Shown here one piece after another: positions 41,328 through 55,005 of a DNA stretch of 64,000 nt. Source of the stretch: Palaemon carinicauda (lineage: Eukaryota > Arthropoda > Malacostraca > Decapoda > Palaemonidae); the NCBI RefSeq assembly GCF_036898095.1, contig NC_090739.1, positions 62,638,842-62,702,841 on the forward strand, written 5' to 3'. The position numbers and the translations under genes are program-made. How positions within the stretch are numbered: the stretch's first letter is position 1; each line of letters begins with the position of its first letter. The notes below the pieces were generated by a model, which did not search any database, was not told the origin of the DNA, and saw only the letters and a list, made by a program, of their open reading frames with translations.

Positions 41328-43888
41328 CGTCGTACCCGGAAGTTTCCCGTCCAGAACTTCGCCAAACGCCCACGGTTCCTGCCAAGCACGGTATTTATCA
41401 CCATATCAAGACGACGGGACCCCCAGTCTTCGCAAAATTCAGACGTCTGGCACCGGAACGATTGGCAGCCGCCAAACAGACATTCGCCGAAATGGAGAAA
41501 ATGGGCCTTTGCCAAAAGGCCTCCAGCCCATGGTCGTCGCCCTTACACATCGTTCTGAAGAAAGACGGCTCCCTCCGTCTGTGCGGGGATTACAGGCGCC
41601 TGAACATGCAAACAGAACCGGATCACTACCCCCTCCCAAACATTGCCGACGTGACCTTCTACCTGCACAAAGCGAAGGTTTTCTCTACGCTCGACCTCCT
41701 GAAGGGGTATTATCAGGTGCCTATGAACCCAGAAGACATCCCCAAGACCGCCATCACCACTCCGTTTGGTACATACACCTTCAATTACTCCTGTTTTGGC
41801 CTTTGTAATGCTGGGGCAACGTTTCAACGTCTCATGGATGGCATCTTAGGGGACCTCCATTTCTGTGTATGTTATGTGGACGACATACTTGTGTTCTCCT
41901 CCTCAAAAGAGGAACACCTCTGTCACCTGCGCATCGTGCTCGACCGCCTGCAACAAAACGGCCTTGTAGTCCGGTACGACAAGTGTACCTTTGGCGCCAA
42001 CGAAGTATCGTTCTTAGGGCACCGCATCACTCCTGAAGGTGTCCACCCCCTCCCTGAGAAGGTAGCAGCCGTTCAGAACTTCCCCGTGCCCTCGACCGTC
42101 AAAGCTCTGCAGGAATTCTTGGGCATGATCAACTATTATCACCGTTTTCTACCAGCCATTGCCGCCACTCTTGCTCCCCTCTACGCCTCCCTTAAGGGCA
42201 AGCCGAAGGACCTGAAGTGGGGTCCCCTTCAAGAAGCAGCCTTCTGCAATGCAAAGAAGGCCCTATCAACTGCTGCGGCTCTCACTTTTTCTATCCCACA
42301 CGCCCCTCTCCTTCTCTCCACCGATGCCAGCGACGTCGCTATTGGTGCAGTACTCGAGCAGGTGGTCAAAGGCTCGCCCCGCCCATTGGCCTTCTTCAGC
42401 AGAAAACTGTGCAAGGCAGAATCGGGTTATTCTACCTTCGATCAAGAATTGCTGGCGGTGCACTTGGCTGTCCGTCACTTTCGCCATTTCTTAGAAGGTA
42501 CGCCCTTCGTCATTCGCACAGACCACATGCCTCTGGTGCACGCCTTCACTCGACAGTCTGACGCCTGGTCCGCCCGTCAATGCCGACATCTCTCCGCCGT
42601 GGCTGAATACAATTGCACCCTCCAATACGTCCCTGGAAAAATGAATCCCGTTGCCGATGCCCTGTCAAGAAACACGTTGGCTGCCGTTCAACTGGGATTG
42701 GATTACAACGCCCTGGTTGAAGCCCAACGACAGGATCCAGAGTATCAAGCTTGTAGGACATCCTGCACGTCCTTCCGTTGGGAAGACTTTCCCCTTGAAG
42801 ACTCCAACACCACCCTCCTCTGTGACGTCAGTACTGGTAGACCGCGACCTTGGATTCCTGCTCCCATGCGCCGACAGGTGTTTGATTTCATTCACGGCCT
42901 TTCACATCCCTCGTGCCGTTCTACTGCACAGCTGCTGAAGGCAAAGTTCATTTGGCACGGCATTTCTAAGGATGCTAAGGATTGGGTCCTCGCCTGTACT
43001 TCTTGCCAAACTTCCAAAGTACATCGACACACGGATTCAGGAGTGGGCACCTTTCCTCAACCTCAGCGTCGTTTCGCACATATTCACGTCGACGTTGTAG
43101 GCCCCCTACCCACATCACAAGGACATCGTTACCTGTTTACCGTCATCGACCGCTCCACTCGTTGGCCTGAAGCCATTCCCATGGAAACTGCAACGTCCGC
43201 CTCATGTACATCTGCCTTACTCTCTGGATGGATTTCAAGATTCGGTATCCCTGAGCATATTACTTCTGACAGGGGAACCACTTTCACCTCTCATTTGTGG
43301 ACGTCATTAGCGAATCTCCTGGGCATCACCCTACATCAGACAACGGCCTACAACCCCGCTGCCAATGGAATGGTTGAACGTTTTCATCACACCCTCAAAG
43401 CAGCTTTGATGTCCCGCTGCAAGCATTGCAACTGGTTTACTCAGCTTCCCTGGGTCCTCCTGGGACTAAGGACCACTCCTAAAGACGCCCTCGACGTCTC
43501 GGCAGCCGAAATGGTGTATGGCGACCCGTTGGTCGTCCCTGCCGAATTTTTTCCTTCTACAACCTCCTCCGACGATCTCCAGCGCATACGTCACGTCGTG
43601 GGAAAATTTACTCCGTGCCGCCAGACTTACAAGCCCCCAGCGAAGCATCACATACCAACGGACTTGCACTCTGCAACGCACATCTTCCTGCGCAACGACA
43701 CCAGCAAGCCACCACTAACGCCCCCTTACACGGGCCCTTTCCTTGTGATCCGACTCAGTCCGAAAGCATTCCTCCTAAACATTCGGGGCAAAGAAGACTG
43801 GGTCTCCATTGATCGTCTAAAACCTGCTTATCTTCTGCCAGATGACCCGCCTACAGTTTGCCTCTCTAGATCAGGGCGCCCTGTTTAA
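41328..43888 (+). CDS. Gypsy element Pol: RT, RNase H, integrase
   Basis: Open from about 41328 to the TAA at 43886-43888; the first ATG in frame is 41462 (808 residues). RT has LKKDGSLRLCGDYRRLN, FSTLDLLKGYYQVPM and the catalytic YVDDILVFS (~residue 138). RNase H has LSTDASDVAIGAVLEQ (~286) and TFDQELLAVHLAVRHF, and ends at MNPVADALSRN. Integrase has an HHCC finger (FIHGLSHPS ... ACTSCQ), then D in HVDVVGPLP, D in TSDRGTTF and E in NGMVERFHH, the DDE triad. A C-terminal YTGPFLVIRLSPKAFLLNI matches the GPF/Y module. No chromodomain is seen. All catalytic residues are present. Confidence 0.94.
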
Positions 43889-43908
43889 CATGTACAGTAT
43901 GTCATTTT

Positions 43909-43922
43909 TAGGGGGGGAGCCA
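43909..43922 (+). other. Polypurine tract
   Basis: TAGGGGGGGAGCCA directly before the 3' LTR; the G-rich run is the expected plus-strand primer. Confidence 0.75.
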
Positions 43923-44176
43923 TGTACCAACAGTGTTTCACACAATTGTACATAATTCCTTTTGTATATATTATGCTTGTATCTTCGCTCTTCCCTCGCA
44001 CTAAAACGAACATGAAAATTCATGTCTGGTCTTTCCTCAGTAATATTGTCTGTCTTGTGAACTTGTTATGTCCTGTTGCCTTGAGATTTTGTATATAAGG
44101 AGAGAGTTCTACAATAATATAACTCAGTCGTTTCCAACCTACCTTTGAGTTCACAACCTTACTCGGCGCCGTCACA
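43923..44176 (+). repeat. 3' LTR of gypsy element
   Basis: Same length as the 5' LTR, about six substitutions, no indels seen. It is followed by the target duplication CAAC. Confidence 0.95.
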
Positions 44177-44234
44177 CAACATTATATCACAAAATATTCA
44201 TGATAGTGATTGATAGAAATAATGATAATAAAAG

Positions 44235-44235
<1 letters not shown>

Positions 44236-44306
<71 letters not shown>
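44236..44306. repeat. (AT)n microsatellite
   Basis: About 35 uninterrupted AT units, 60 bp right of the gypsy element. Confidence 0.98.
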
Positions 44307-44312
<6 letters not shown>

Positions 44313-45156
44313 CATTTCTTACTCCTAAAATGGAAAAGTTTTATTAGTGAGGGGAAAGTCTGTAACCCATAAACATTTGAATGATATCGAAAAGATATAA
44401 GAAATAAGAAAATATTCTTCTTAGTCTACTCAAATAGACATCTCATGTATAAAAAACGAATTAGGATTGAAAAAAAAGAAAACCTTTGCTAGAGCGTTTG
44501 AACGGCATTCCTTGAGTTAATTGAACTCGTTCGGCAACAACAGCTCATAATTTTATTTATAAACCCAGAGGAACCCTCTTACCTTATGCATTTTAGCGGA
44601 AAATATCTGCCGTTTTATTGACTGATTCTTTCTCAGCTCTGACGTCCTGCAATCATGTCTTTACGAATGAATTTAACTTATACTTTATTGTAGATACATT
44701 ACGATTGAAAAATTAGTTTTCCTGGAAATAAAGTTTGAATGGTTATTAAAAGAAAAGTTGTATGATAACTGAACGGAAAGTTTGTAAGTGATAAACATTT
44801 GAATGATATCTAAAAGATATAAAGATTAGGAAGTATTCTTTCTGCCCATGCTACTTAAAGATCATGGTTACGTGTATAAAATTAAATAGAATAATAAGAT
44901 CATTTAGCTAGACCGTTTAAATGAAATAACACGCGTAAATTTAACTCTTCTATAAAGAGCAGCTCATAATTAATTATAAATAAACTCGAGGAAAGAAACT
45001 AGCTAGAGCGTTTCAGCAAAATGCCTTGCTTGAATTTACTCGTTCGACAACAGCAGCCCATAACTCAGAGCAACCCTCTCGCCTTATGTATTTTAGCGGG
45101 AAATATCTGCCATCTCATTGGGTAATTCATTGTCAGCTCTGATTGGCGGTTGTATG

Positions 45157-45164
45157 TGACGTCA
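45157..45164. promoter_or_regulatory. CRE-like palindrome TGACGTCA
   Basis: Lies 17-50 bp right of two ATTGG (inverted CCAAT) motifs in the repeated module. The same arrangement occurs in the copy at 46700-46773 (TGACGTCA at 46766-46773), while the copies at 44635 and 46420 are decayed. Function is inferred only from motif spacing. Confidence 0.4.
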
Positions 45165-45780
45165 TGGATTCGTATTTTTATGAATGACTGGGTAGTAATG
45201 AAAACTATACTTAATGCACATAAATTGAGACTAAGAATTAATGTTTTTTGCGGAAACAAAAACTTGAAATGATTATTAATTTCTTAAAAATAGATAATAG
45301 ATCTTGTTAACCGGCATGAGGTAAATAAATATATCATACTCAAAGGAATACTTGGCTCTGTTCTGGCTACGATGTTAAATGTGTGCGTGTTTGTTTGTGA
45401 AGCTGTATTAAGCAAAGGCAACCACCAATCACAGCTGAGGTAGACATAGCCAATCAGAGTTCTAGAATTTGCCGCTGAGAGAGCATTCAGTGAACATATT
45501 TATGAGTTGCTGTTTGAGAAACCTGCCCAAATTTCCACAAAATCGTATTCAAACACACTACCTATAGGGGACGGAGTGAAGATTTTTCATTTTTATGAAA
45601 ATGACAGAGGTATATATTTTTTCAAAATATACAGAAAGTCCTTATAGGATGTTTTATAACATACTTTATCAGTCGGATGATTTCTGATTACCAAATAATC
45701 TATATTGAGAAATTAAGTTTGTAACGTCATAATGAGTAGGATGAATTTTGCAGCTGGTCTAATTGCTGATGAATCTCTTA

Positions 45781-46002
45781 AGGCTCGGCCAGACCAAGCG
45801 CGGCTAGCGGCGAGGTTAGCGACAAGAGGTAATGGCGGCAAATTGAAACCTTAGGTACCTTATGTAGGTGGCCAGATAGGAGTCGCGGGAAGCCTCGCGC
45901 CTCCTATCTGGTCGCCTACATAAGGTACCTAAGTTTTCAAGTTGCCGCCATTACCTCTTGTCGCTAACCTCGCTGCTAGCCGCGCTTGGTCTGGCCGAGC
46001 CC
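45781..46002. mobile_element. Foldback MITE, PIF/Harbinger-like
   Basis: A 222-bp palindrome. The left arm 45781-45888 begins AGGCTCGGCCAGACCAAGCG, and the right arm 45899-46002 is its reverse complement with few mismatches. About 10 bp of non-paired DNA remain at the centre. The element is flanked by TTA at 45778-45780 and 46003-46005. A 3-bp TTA duplication with a GGCTCGGCC-type end suits PIF/Harbinger. No coding capacity. Confidence 0.87.
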
Positions 46003-47671
46003 TTAGTTTGGTTTGAGTTTGAGTGAGATAATGAGTAACTCGTGATATATACAATTATCATATGGAGGTAAATAGTGAAGGAACTATTATGACTTTAGTT
46101 ACTATTTTGTTACATTCTCAGTATAATGTATATTACCAAATCATTATCTTTATTGGGAGATATATCGTTGTAGGATTTAGTACCAACAGTATACTTAGGC
46201 CTACATATTTCGGATAAATTGCAACTTTGAAAAATTGTAACTTTTATGGAAAACAAACTCGAAAAACAGATTTGTAGTATCTTTTATATATAAATGTGTC
46301 GATTCTATTCGTTAACCAACAGCAGCCCATAAATGACAAGGACCCCTCTCCCTTTATGCATTTTAGCGGGAATTATCTGTTATCTCATTGGCTGATTCGT
46401 TCTCTGTTATGATTGGTGGGTTGCATGCGACGCATACAGTCGTATTTATGAATAAATTAGCTGTGAAGTAAATTAGATAAATTATGACTTAAAAACTACA
46501 AATTGTATGAGACAAATTCAAAACAATCATTTGGTTATGAAATGAATCTTAAATATCAATCATTGTTGTATGTATGTATTGTAAAACTGGAAAAATATAT
46601 GATGAAGATGATCGCAATAACTTGTTGAATTTGATTCGGTTGCCAACAGCAGGTCATAAGTCGGATGAACCTTCTGAGTCCTTCTCACATTATGCGTTTC
46701 CTTAGCGGGAAATATCTGGCGTCTCATTGGCTGATTCCTTCTCTGCTGTGATTGATAGTTGTAGATGACGTCATGCAATCCCGTATGTTATGAATTAATT
46801 CAACAGGATAGAGGCAAAATACTTATATTTATTAAATATAAATTAACTCTTAAGCATTACAATTTTTATGAAAGGAAACTCAAAATATTATTAATTGAGT
46901 ACTGTAATTCAATAGATAATTCATCTTGTTCAAATTCGTAACCTAAATAAATACGTCATTTTTAGAGTAATAATATATTGAGTTCTGGCTACGATGTTAG
47001 ATGTGTATGTGGGAATCTGTTTTATAAGGAAATTAGAGATACATTATCTTCAAAATATTTAGAGACAGTTCTTTGAGATGTTTTAATAAAATTTTATTAG
47101 AGGGATACATTCTAAGTACTTAGTAATTATTTAATTAACGTTATATGAAGTAGGACGAATAACTGATTAATTTTGTTTGCTGGTTTGAGTGAGGTATTGA
47201 CTCCGCGTTACACGTGGCTAATATTCGATATTCAAATAACTACTAATGTTTTATTGAGCTCATATATCAAATGAATTACCGTACATGACTGCAAGTAGTA
47301 TTTTGTTACATTTCAAGTACAATGTAAATTATTCGAAGGAATAATTGACAGTTTTGATTACGATGTTAGGTATATGTTTTTGAAGCCATGATCAAAAAGG
47401 CAATATCTAATAGGAACGGAACTAAAGACTTCCTTTAAAGGAGGTGTTTTTCTTCAAATATATAGAGACAGCCCCTTATAAAATGTTTTTATGACATATT
47501 CTATCTGAGGAATAGATTCTGATTATCAAATTATTATTTTTATTGAGAATAAAACGTCTTTGGGATGTCATAAGGCGTAGGATGAACTTTACAGTTTGTC
47601 TAAATGTTTGATTAATTCTGCTTGCTAGTTTGAGTGAGGTATTGAGTAACACGTGGGGATTCATCATCTTC

Positions 47672-47676
47672 TTCTA

Positions 47677-47734
<58 letters not shown>

Positions 47735-48485
47735 GCTAAGCTGCAACCCTAGTTATAAGCTCAAATGCTCCAACGGGGAAAAATAGCTCAGTGAGGAAAG
47801 GAAATAAGGAAATAAATTAACTAAAAGAGGAATAATGACCAGCTAAAATTTAACATTTTAAAAACCGCAACAACATTAAAATATTTTTTTTCTTTTGTAA
47901 ATAAACTATAAATAAATACTTACGTCAGCGCGTTCAACAAGAAAACAATCGTTGCAAATTTGGACTTTGGTATGATGTTCCACTGATTCGACTACTTGAT
48001 TAAGGATGATTTTCACAACTTGGTCACATACTTATAGCTGGAATAAAACTTCCAGGATGCTGTGTAGTATTGAGCTTCATGGTGGAGAAACCATGATTAT
48101 TATAATTAACTGCTTACCTTCTATTCCGAACAGGATGGTACTGCCCGGAAAGATCTGAGTGCAAAGGATTGTCAGAATTATGAAAAATCTTACGCAACAT
48201 ACATAACGAACTAATTGAACGACGGTGCCAGAGATTGATATCGAAATCAAGGATAAGAACTTTAACAGATCTTAAATTCCTGTCCAGCAAATCAATATGA
48301 GATTCAATAGCTGCATACCAGACAGGAAAACAATACTCGTAACAGGGCAGAATGAAAAAAATTAAAACACTTCTAAATAACGAATAATCCTTTCTCAACC
48401 TCATTTTTTTTTTTTTTTTTTTGCAATTGAAGAAGAGACAGGCCCGATGTGTTTCTTGAAAGTTAATTTTGCTATCAAGAATCAC
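47672..48485 (-). mobile_element. 5'-truncated LINE, 3' end with (AAT)n tail
   Basis: Read on the minus strand, 48485 down to 48114 encodes the C-terminal end of a non-LTR reverse transcriptase. PCYEYCFPVWYAAIESHIDL and LLDRNLRS resemble the conserved LEYCSxVWxxAxxxHLxLLD block of LINE proteins in crustaceans, and WHRRSISSLCMLRKIFH follows. A lysine run at 48405-48422 (poly-T on +) is probably a slippage lesion. After the stop near 48114, the 3' untranslated part runs to 47736 (on + TAGCTAAGCTGCAACCCTAG, then GCTCCAACGGGGAAAAATAG) and ends in (AAT)n, which is the ATT run at 47679-47733 on the + strand. The fragment is inactive. Confidence 0.75.
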
Positions 48486-48637
48486 TGCTAGAATTTAAGT
48501 CATAAAGTTAAAAAAAAAAAGAAAAAAAATAATAACATCAATGCTTACAATCATTATACTATATCATTAATATAACGAGCATAGGTAGCGAAAGAACTGC
48601 ATCAATTACTTTAATTCGTATTTTGTTGCAATCCAAG

Positions 48638-48640
<3 letters not shown>
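48486..48640. other. Unassigned spacer
   Basis: A-rich interval between the LINE fragment and the (AAT)n run; no feature supported. Confidence 0.4.
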
Positions 48641-48720
<80 letters not shown>

Positions 48721-48762
48721 TAATAATAATAATAATCATTATTATTATTATTATTATTATTA
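48641..48762. repeat. (AAT)n then (ATT)n microsatellite
   Basis: About 90 bp of AAT/ATA with one TGATAA interruption, then ATT units to 48762. The right part abuts the LINE-type 3' sequence at 48763, as at 47736. Confidence 0.97.
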
Positions 48763-49270
48763 GCTAGCCTATAAACCGAGTTAGGAAGCAAGATGGCCAA
48801 GGGCTCCAACAGGGTAAAATAGCCCAGTGAGGAAAGGAAACAAAGAAATGAATAAACTACAAGAGAAGAATAAACAATACAAATGAAATATTCCAAGAAC
48901 AGTAACAATATTAAATTAGATCTTCCACGTATAAACTATAAGGAAGGCCATGGTACAAAGGCTACGACACTACCCAAGACCAAAGAACGATGGTTTGATT
49001 TTGGAGTGTCCTTCTCCTAGAAGAGCTGCTTACCACAGCTAAAGAGTCACTTCTATCCTTACCAAGAGGAAAATGGCCACTGGACAATCACATTGCAGTA
49101 GTTAACCAGTCGTTAACCCTTTGAACGAAGAATTGTTTCGTACAGTAATCTCAGTGATGTCCGGGGTATGAGGACAGAGGAGAATGTGGCACGAATATGC
49201 CAGACTATTTGGTGTATGTGTAGGCAAAAGATAAGATGAGCCATAACCAGGAAGAGGAATAATAAAATTT
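48763..49270 (-). repeat. LINE 3'-UTR-type repeat plus associated tail
   Basis: 48763-48900 matches the LINE 3' sequence at 47736-47850 (GGGCTCCAACAGGGTAAAAT, AGCCCAGTGAGGAAAGGAAA). 49045-49265 matches 38425-38650. The interval between may belong to the same repeat. No reading frame. Confidence 0.7.
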
Positions 49271-49295
49271 TTGGACCTTATGTGTTTGTGTGTGT

Positions 49296-51372
<2,077 letters not shown>

Positions 51373-51490
51373 AGCTAAGCTAACACCCCTAGTTGGAAAA
51401 GCAGTATGTTATAAACCCAGGGGCTCCAACAGGAAAAATAGCCCAGTGAGGAAAGTAAATAAATTGACATTTGAGATGTATCGAAGGAGG
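51373..51490 (-). repeat. LINE 3'-UTR-type repeat, third copy
   Basis: CTAGTTGGAAAAGCAG and GGGGCTCCAACAGGAAAAAT match the sequences at 47745-47800 and 48790-48840. It is truncated, and interrupted on the right by the hAT element. Confidence 0.75.
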
Positions 51491-51498
51491 CTTGTGAA

Positions 51499-52922
51499 TA
51501 GGGTGACCATTTATTTGAACAGCCAAAGGGGGACAGAAGTATATAGCTTATGTGCATTTGCACTCCTATTGAGTCATCATGGCATAAATGCTTAAGTTTA
51601 ATATATAGATATTTTCAAAAACAGCCTCTGATAAAAGGTCTTTTATTTACTGTGTTTTTATTCAGACATTACTACCGACAATTTTAAATAAAAATTGTTA
51701 TTTATTATATTAGGTAAAATTGTAAAGATAGTCACACAAAGAGAGGAGAAAAATACAGAATTCTATAGTACATTATTAGATTTATTTTATCTTAACTAAG
51801 TATATTCAATAACAAACTATGATAATTTAGGAGTGCTATCAATTACAGTGTTTTTATTCAAAAATTATTGCTTAAATTTTAAACAGAAGATTATTCTTCA
51901 ATTCTTAGGGAAATATGTACACATTACACAAAAAGAGGAAACAAAATCTTATATCATTCTTTGGTGTATTTTCGGCTTGATATGAGTTTCTTTAGGAGTG
52001 ATGGGCGGGTTTCAAGATATTCATTAAATTCACTGAAATTTAAGTCGATGTTACATTTCACTATTAGTGCAGACTTCAGAGTAGATACTTGTAACTGGTG
52101 TCCAGAAGTTGTTCATCAGGAAGAACACTCTCTGTAGGAGTATTGGAACCAGGTAGACTAAGACAAAATTCAATAACTTTTGTTCTGTTTCTGAAAGAAA
52201 TGATTCATTAGTAAAGTAGCAAAAAATATCTACCCATTTTCTATCCACCTCGACATCATTTACTTTCCACTGTTGCATCTTTTCATCGGTCAAGATATTT
52301 TTCACACATGTAATTTCGTCAAAAAGTTAATTATCATCTATTTCTAAATCAGGTCTTATCCCTTGAATAAAGTTCACTGCTTCTTGAACCTGAGACCAAC
52401 ATATTGAATTACTCTGAAGAAGGACCCAATCAAAATTTTTCAGTTCATCAAATGGCTCAGTCCACTGATCTAATTATTCCACTGATGTTTCATAAAAGGA
52501 TTCTACTGTAGTTTTAAAATTTTCAACATTATTCCCGCTCCTCATAAAATCTCGGAGCATCTTAGTGATTACAATTGTACTCTGACCGTGCATGAAATAA
52601 AGCCAAATCGCTGAAAATGGATCGTCAAAAAGCTGCAACTTAGTTCCCTTCTTCTTTCGTTTGTATAACGAAAACGGAGCTTAAGCTATGCTGCTACACT
52701 GTACAAGGCACCAAAGTGAACCTTAGAAATTTGGTAAAGAAAAATAAAAAAGTTATCACTTCATGTAACTAAATACTTATGCAGTGGCAATTGGGGGACA
52801 AATGTGGGACATATGGCTGGAAGGGGGACATTCAGGCGTCCCCCTTAGGGAGTGATTTTTAGGGGAACAAGGAGTCAAAATGGGGGACTGTCCCCCTTAA
52901 AGGGGGACGTATGGTCACCCTA
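51499..52922 (-). mobile_element. hAT DNA transposon relic
   Basis: 1,424 bp bounded by inverted ends TAGGGTGACCAT (51499-51510) and ATGGTCACCCTA (52911-52922), with G/C-rich subterminal tracts (AAAGGGGGACA and mirror). The flanks CTTGTGAA (51491-51498) and CTTATGAA (52923-52930) form an 8-bp target duplication with one mismatch, as in hAT transposons. It contains a decayed transposase on the minus strand. It is about half the usual autonomous length, so it is internally deleted. Confidence 0.92.
52051..52659 (-). pseudogene. hAT transposase, C-terminal remnant
   Basis: On the minus strand one frame can be followed from 52659 (KKKGTKLQLFDDPFSAIWLY, then FMHGQSTIVITKMLRDF) to 52051, with in-frame stops near 52473 and 52330. 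Its end, LLNFVLVYLVPILLQRVFF then LMNNFWT, corresponds to the hAT dimerisation block usually written as ...LPxxxAxVERVFSLMxxxWT, so the family is clear. The zinc finger and the first catalytic parts are missing. Non-functional. Confidence 0.85.
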
Positions 52923-52930
52923 CTTATGAA

Positions 52931-53195
52931 CGTTCGGACAGGACAATTCCCTAGACCAAGAGACTGACCATATATTGTCTACATATGCCCAAGTCTCTCT
53001 CCATTAAAGCTAGGAATAGGGAGGGCCAGACAATGTCTGCTGATGACTCGGCAGATAGACCTATTGGTATCCCCAAACTCCCTATCCTTATCTCATAAGG
53101 ATGGTGAGATTGTAAACACTACTAGAAAATATCGAGCTTGAACCAATCTCGAACTGTAGTTCAGTAGATTTCCAATAAGCTACCACAACCATAGA
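52931..53195 (-). repeat. SINE-like interspersed repeat, copy 2
   Basis: Same family and orientation as 601-890: GACTGACCATATAT, CTGCTGATGACTCGGCAGAT, CCCAAACTCC, ATATCGAGCTTGA. The hAT element inserted at or near its left end. Confidence 0.6.
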
Positions 53196-54420
53196 ATAGA
53201 GACAGGCAGGCAACAATAGTAAATGATGGACTAGCAATTTCAAAATTGAACGGCAAAGTTTATGTTATGGTTTAATGGGTGCGTATGGTTGGAACTATAG
53301 GCTATAAGCACTTTTGGAATTAATGATCTTAAAAAGTTTTATAGCGTCCTTGAATTAACTTAATACAACGTAGTTCTACTACTTTAATACTGCAGGTGAA
53401 GGTCCAAATCCAAACGCTTATCGTTAGGCATACTGTAAGCAATGCAGAGGTTCTCACTTTGTAGGCCTACGTTCATTACCTTGGTACGTTGCCCTTAATT
53501 GTTGAGGGGCGGGGGGCTATTGCCGTAAGTGCAATGCATTACAAATGGTTCTTTTTAATTTTCAACTTTACCTCCATCCCGGGTGTCTCCACTTCGCTTT
53601 CCCCCCATCCCCATCGTTCTGTCAAACCTAGTTTAACTTTTACCTCATAGTGCAACTCCCAGGGTTTTCCCCAAGTTGCACCTCAGTGCTAAACGACCTC
53701 TCCGGCCCAGTTCCGGCCCACATGGTACAAATTTTATATAACAAACAAGCCTTTTTGGCGAGACGCCTGACTGATTGGTAAGTTTTTTGAATGATTTTGA
53801 AACAAGAACGATCGTGCACTTAGCTTTTGTAGAATTCGCGTAGCATACTTATAGAATAGTTGGACCATAGTCTAAAGATTAAATTAAAAATTTCCATCGT
53901 GAGTACCTCGGGATATCTGTTACGACTTCGGATTGTTTGGAGAGTAGGCCTATTCCATTAGCTGATACCAGAAGTGATCGACTTGAAAGAAACTAATTAT
54001 AACATGGCATTGATTTTTACGTTGACTAAGGCTTTGGTGATATCTATATAAATGGTTCGAATACTCTACAGTACATGTGATTCAAGGATTCAAACTGGTT
54101 GATTATCTGTGAAATTGTAGACCTTGTTTATGTAAAGCCACGTTGGTTGATTGGGAGGAGACCACTATCGGTTTATAGGTGACTTTGGCGATTGTTGTCC
54201 TCGGCGATCATAAAAGACACGGGGGTGTTGGAAATAGACCTATTAGGCAAGTATGATTTCGGGAAGTTACTTCGGACAAGTTATAGTGCGTTGATTTTGT
54301 CTGATACCATTTAGTATAGACTACGCTATAGGAGAAGGATGTGTTTCTTCAGTCCTTATTAGTATGATTTCAATAGCTGTAGCCTGTAGCAACGCTTCAT
54401 ACTACTAGTCCCTGCACCGT

Positions 54421-54469
<49 letters not shown>

Positions 54470-55005
54470 GGAACTGGAAAGTTACAAAAACAGCAAACAT
54501 ATTTATTCTCTCACCAACAAAATGCTTCAAACATCTGTATTAATAATGATGTTCCTGGGCAAAGGAAAGTATAACAATATAGAACAATGTGTATTTATAT
54601 AACACTTGGAAAATTTACAAGTGTAAAGGAACAGTTATATTCATTGGGAGGTATTCATAAAAATGAAGGATATCCTTGTAAGCATAAGGTAGAAGTACAA
54701 GGTAATTCTCTGAAGCAAAAGGTAGAAGTATAAGCAAATATATCTTTACATATTCATAATGATTACCTTTTACTTGCGAGGATATCCTCCAATCAGAAGT
54801 AAAAGGTTGACTCGTGTTTCAGGAGCGCTTAGTTACATCTTGGAACTTGTAAGATTTCATTTGTGCTGTCAAGATAAGAAAGAGTTTAGTATTTATAATA
54901 CGTATTTAGTGACCTGTCTTTACTTGTATTTAATTAAGTTTACGAATCAGAAAGAACACAGACGCCGCCGCGCCTTCCCCAAAGCCTCGCTGGCGACATC
55001 TATCG
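53196..55005. other. Intergenic DNA, no gene seen
   Basis: No supported gene. (ATT)n microsatellite at 54423-54468. The 50 bp before the satellite (54956-55005) are unusually GC-rich (GACGCCGCCGCGCCTTCCCC). Confidence 0.5.

Larger units (their letters stand above)
39740..44176 (+). mobile_element. Ty3/gypsy LTR retrotransposon, CsRn1-like
   Basis: A 4,437-bp element with two 254-bp LTRs (TG...CA) and a perfect 4-bp target duplication, CAAC at 39736-39739 and 44177-44180. The order is gag, protease, RT, RNase H, integrase, which is the Ty3/gypsy order. A primer site starting TTGGTGACTCCGG, a 4-bp duplication and a Gag motif of the YH-x-FG...C...C type point to the CsRn1 clade, whose members are thought to prime with tRNA-Trp. 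The LTRs differ at about 6 of 254 positions (~2.4%). The pol frame is interrupted by two shifts, so this copy is probably not autonomous. Confidence 0.95.
44490..47660. repeat. Diverged tandem array with a recurrent ATTGG/CRE module
   Basis: A recurring module appears near 44490-44665, 45002-45185, 46300-46460 and 46620-46800, with a partial copy at 44908-44995. It contains CAACAGCAG(C)CCATAA, CCTTATG(C/T)ATTTTAGCGG, AAATATCTG, TCTCATTGG and, further right, TGATTGG and TGACGTCA. Longer linker sequence also recurs: GTTCTGGCTACGATGTTA at 45358 and 46979; GTTTGAGTGAG(A/G)TA at 46016, 47185 and 47629. So a unit of roughly 1-1.3 kb has been tandemly copied and has then diverged. No coding potential is seen. 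The stretch is otherwise gene-free. Confidence 0.7.

Noticed and set aside
48606..48908. Minus-strand frame with Asn and Tyr runs
   Set aside because: It is a translation of the (AAT)n/(ATT)n microsatellite, with no protein-like flanks.
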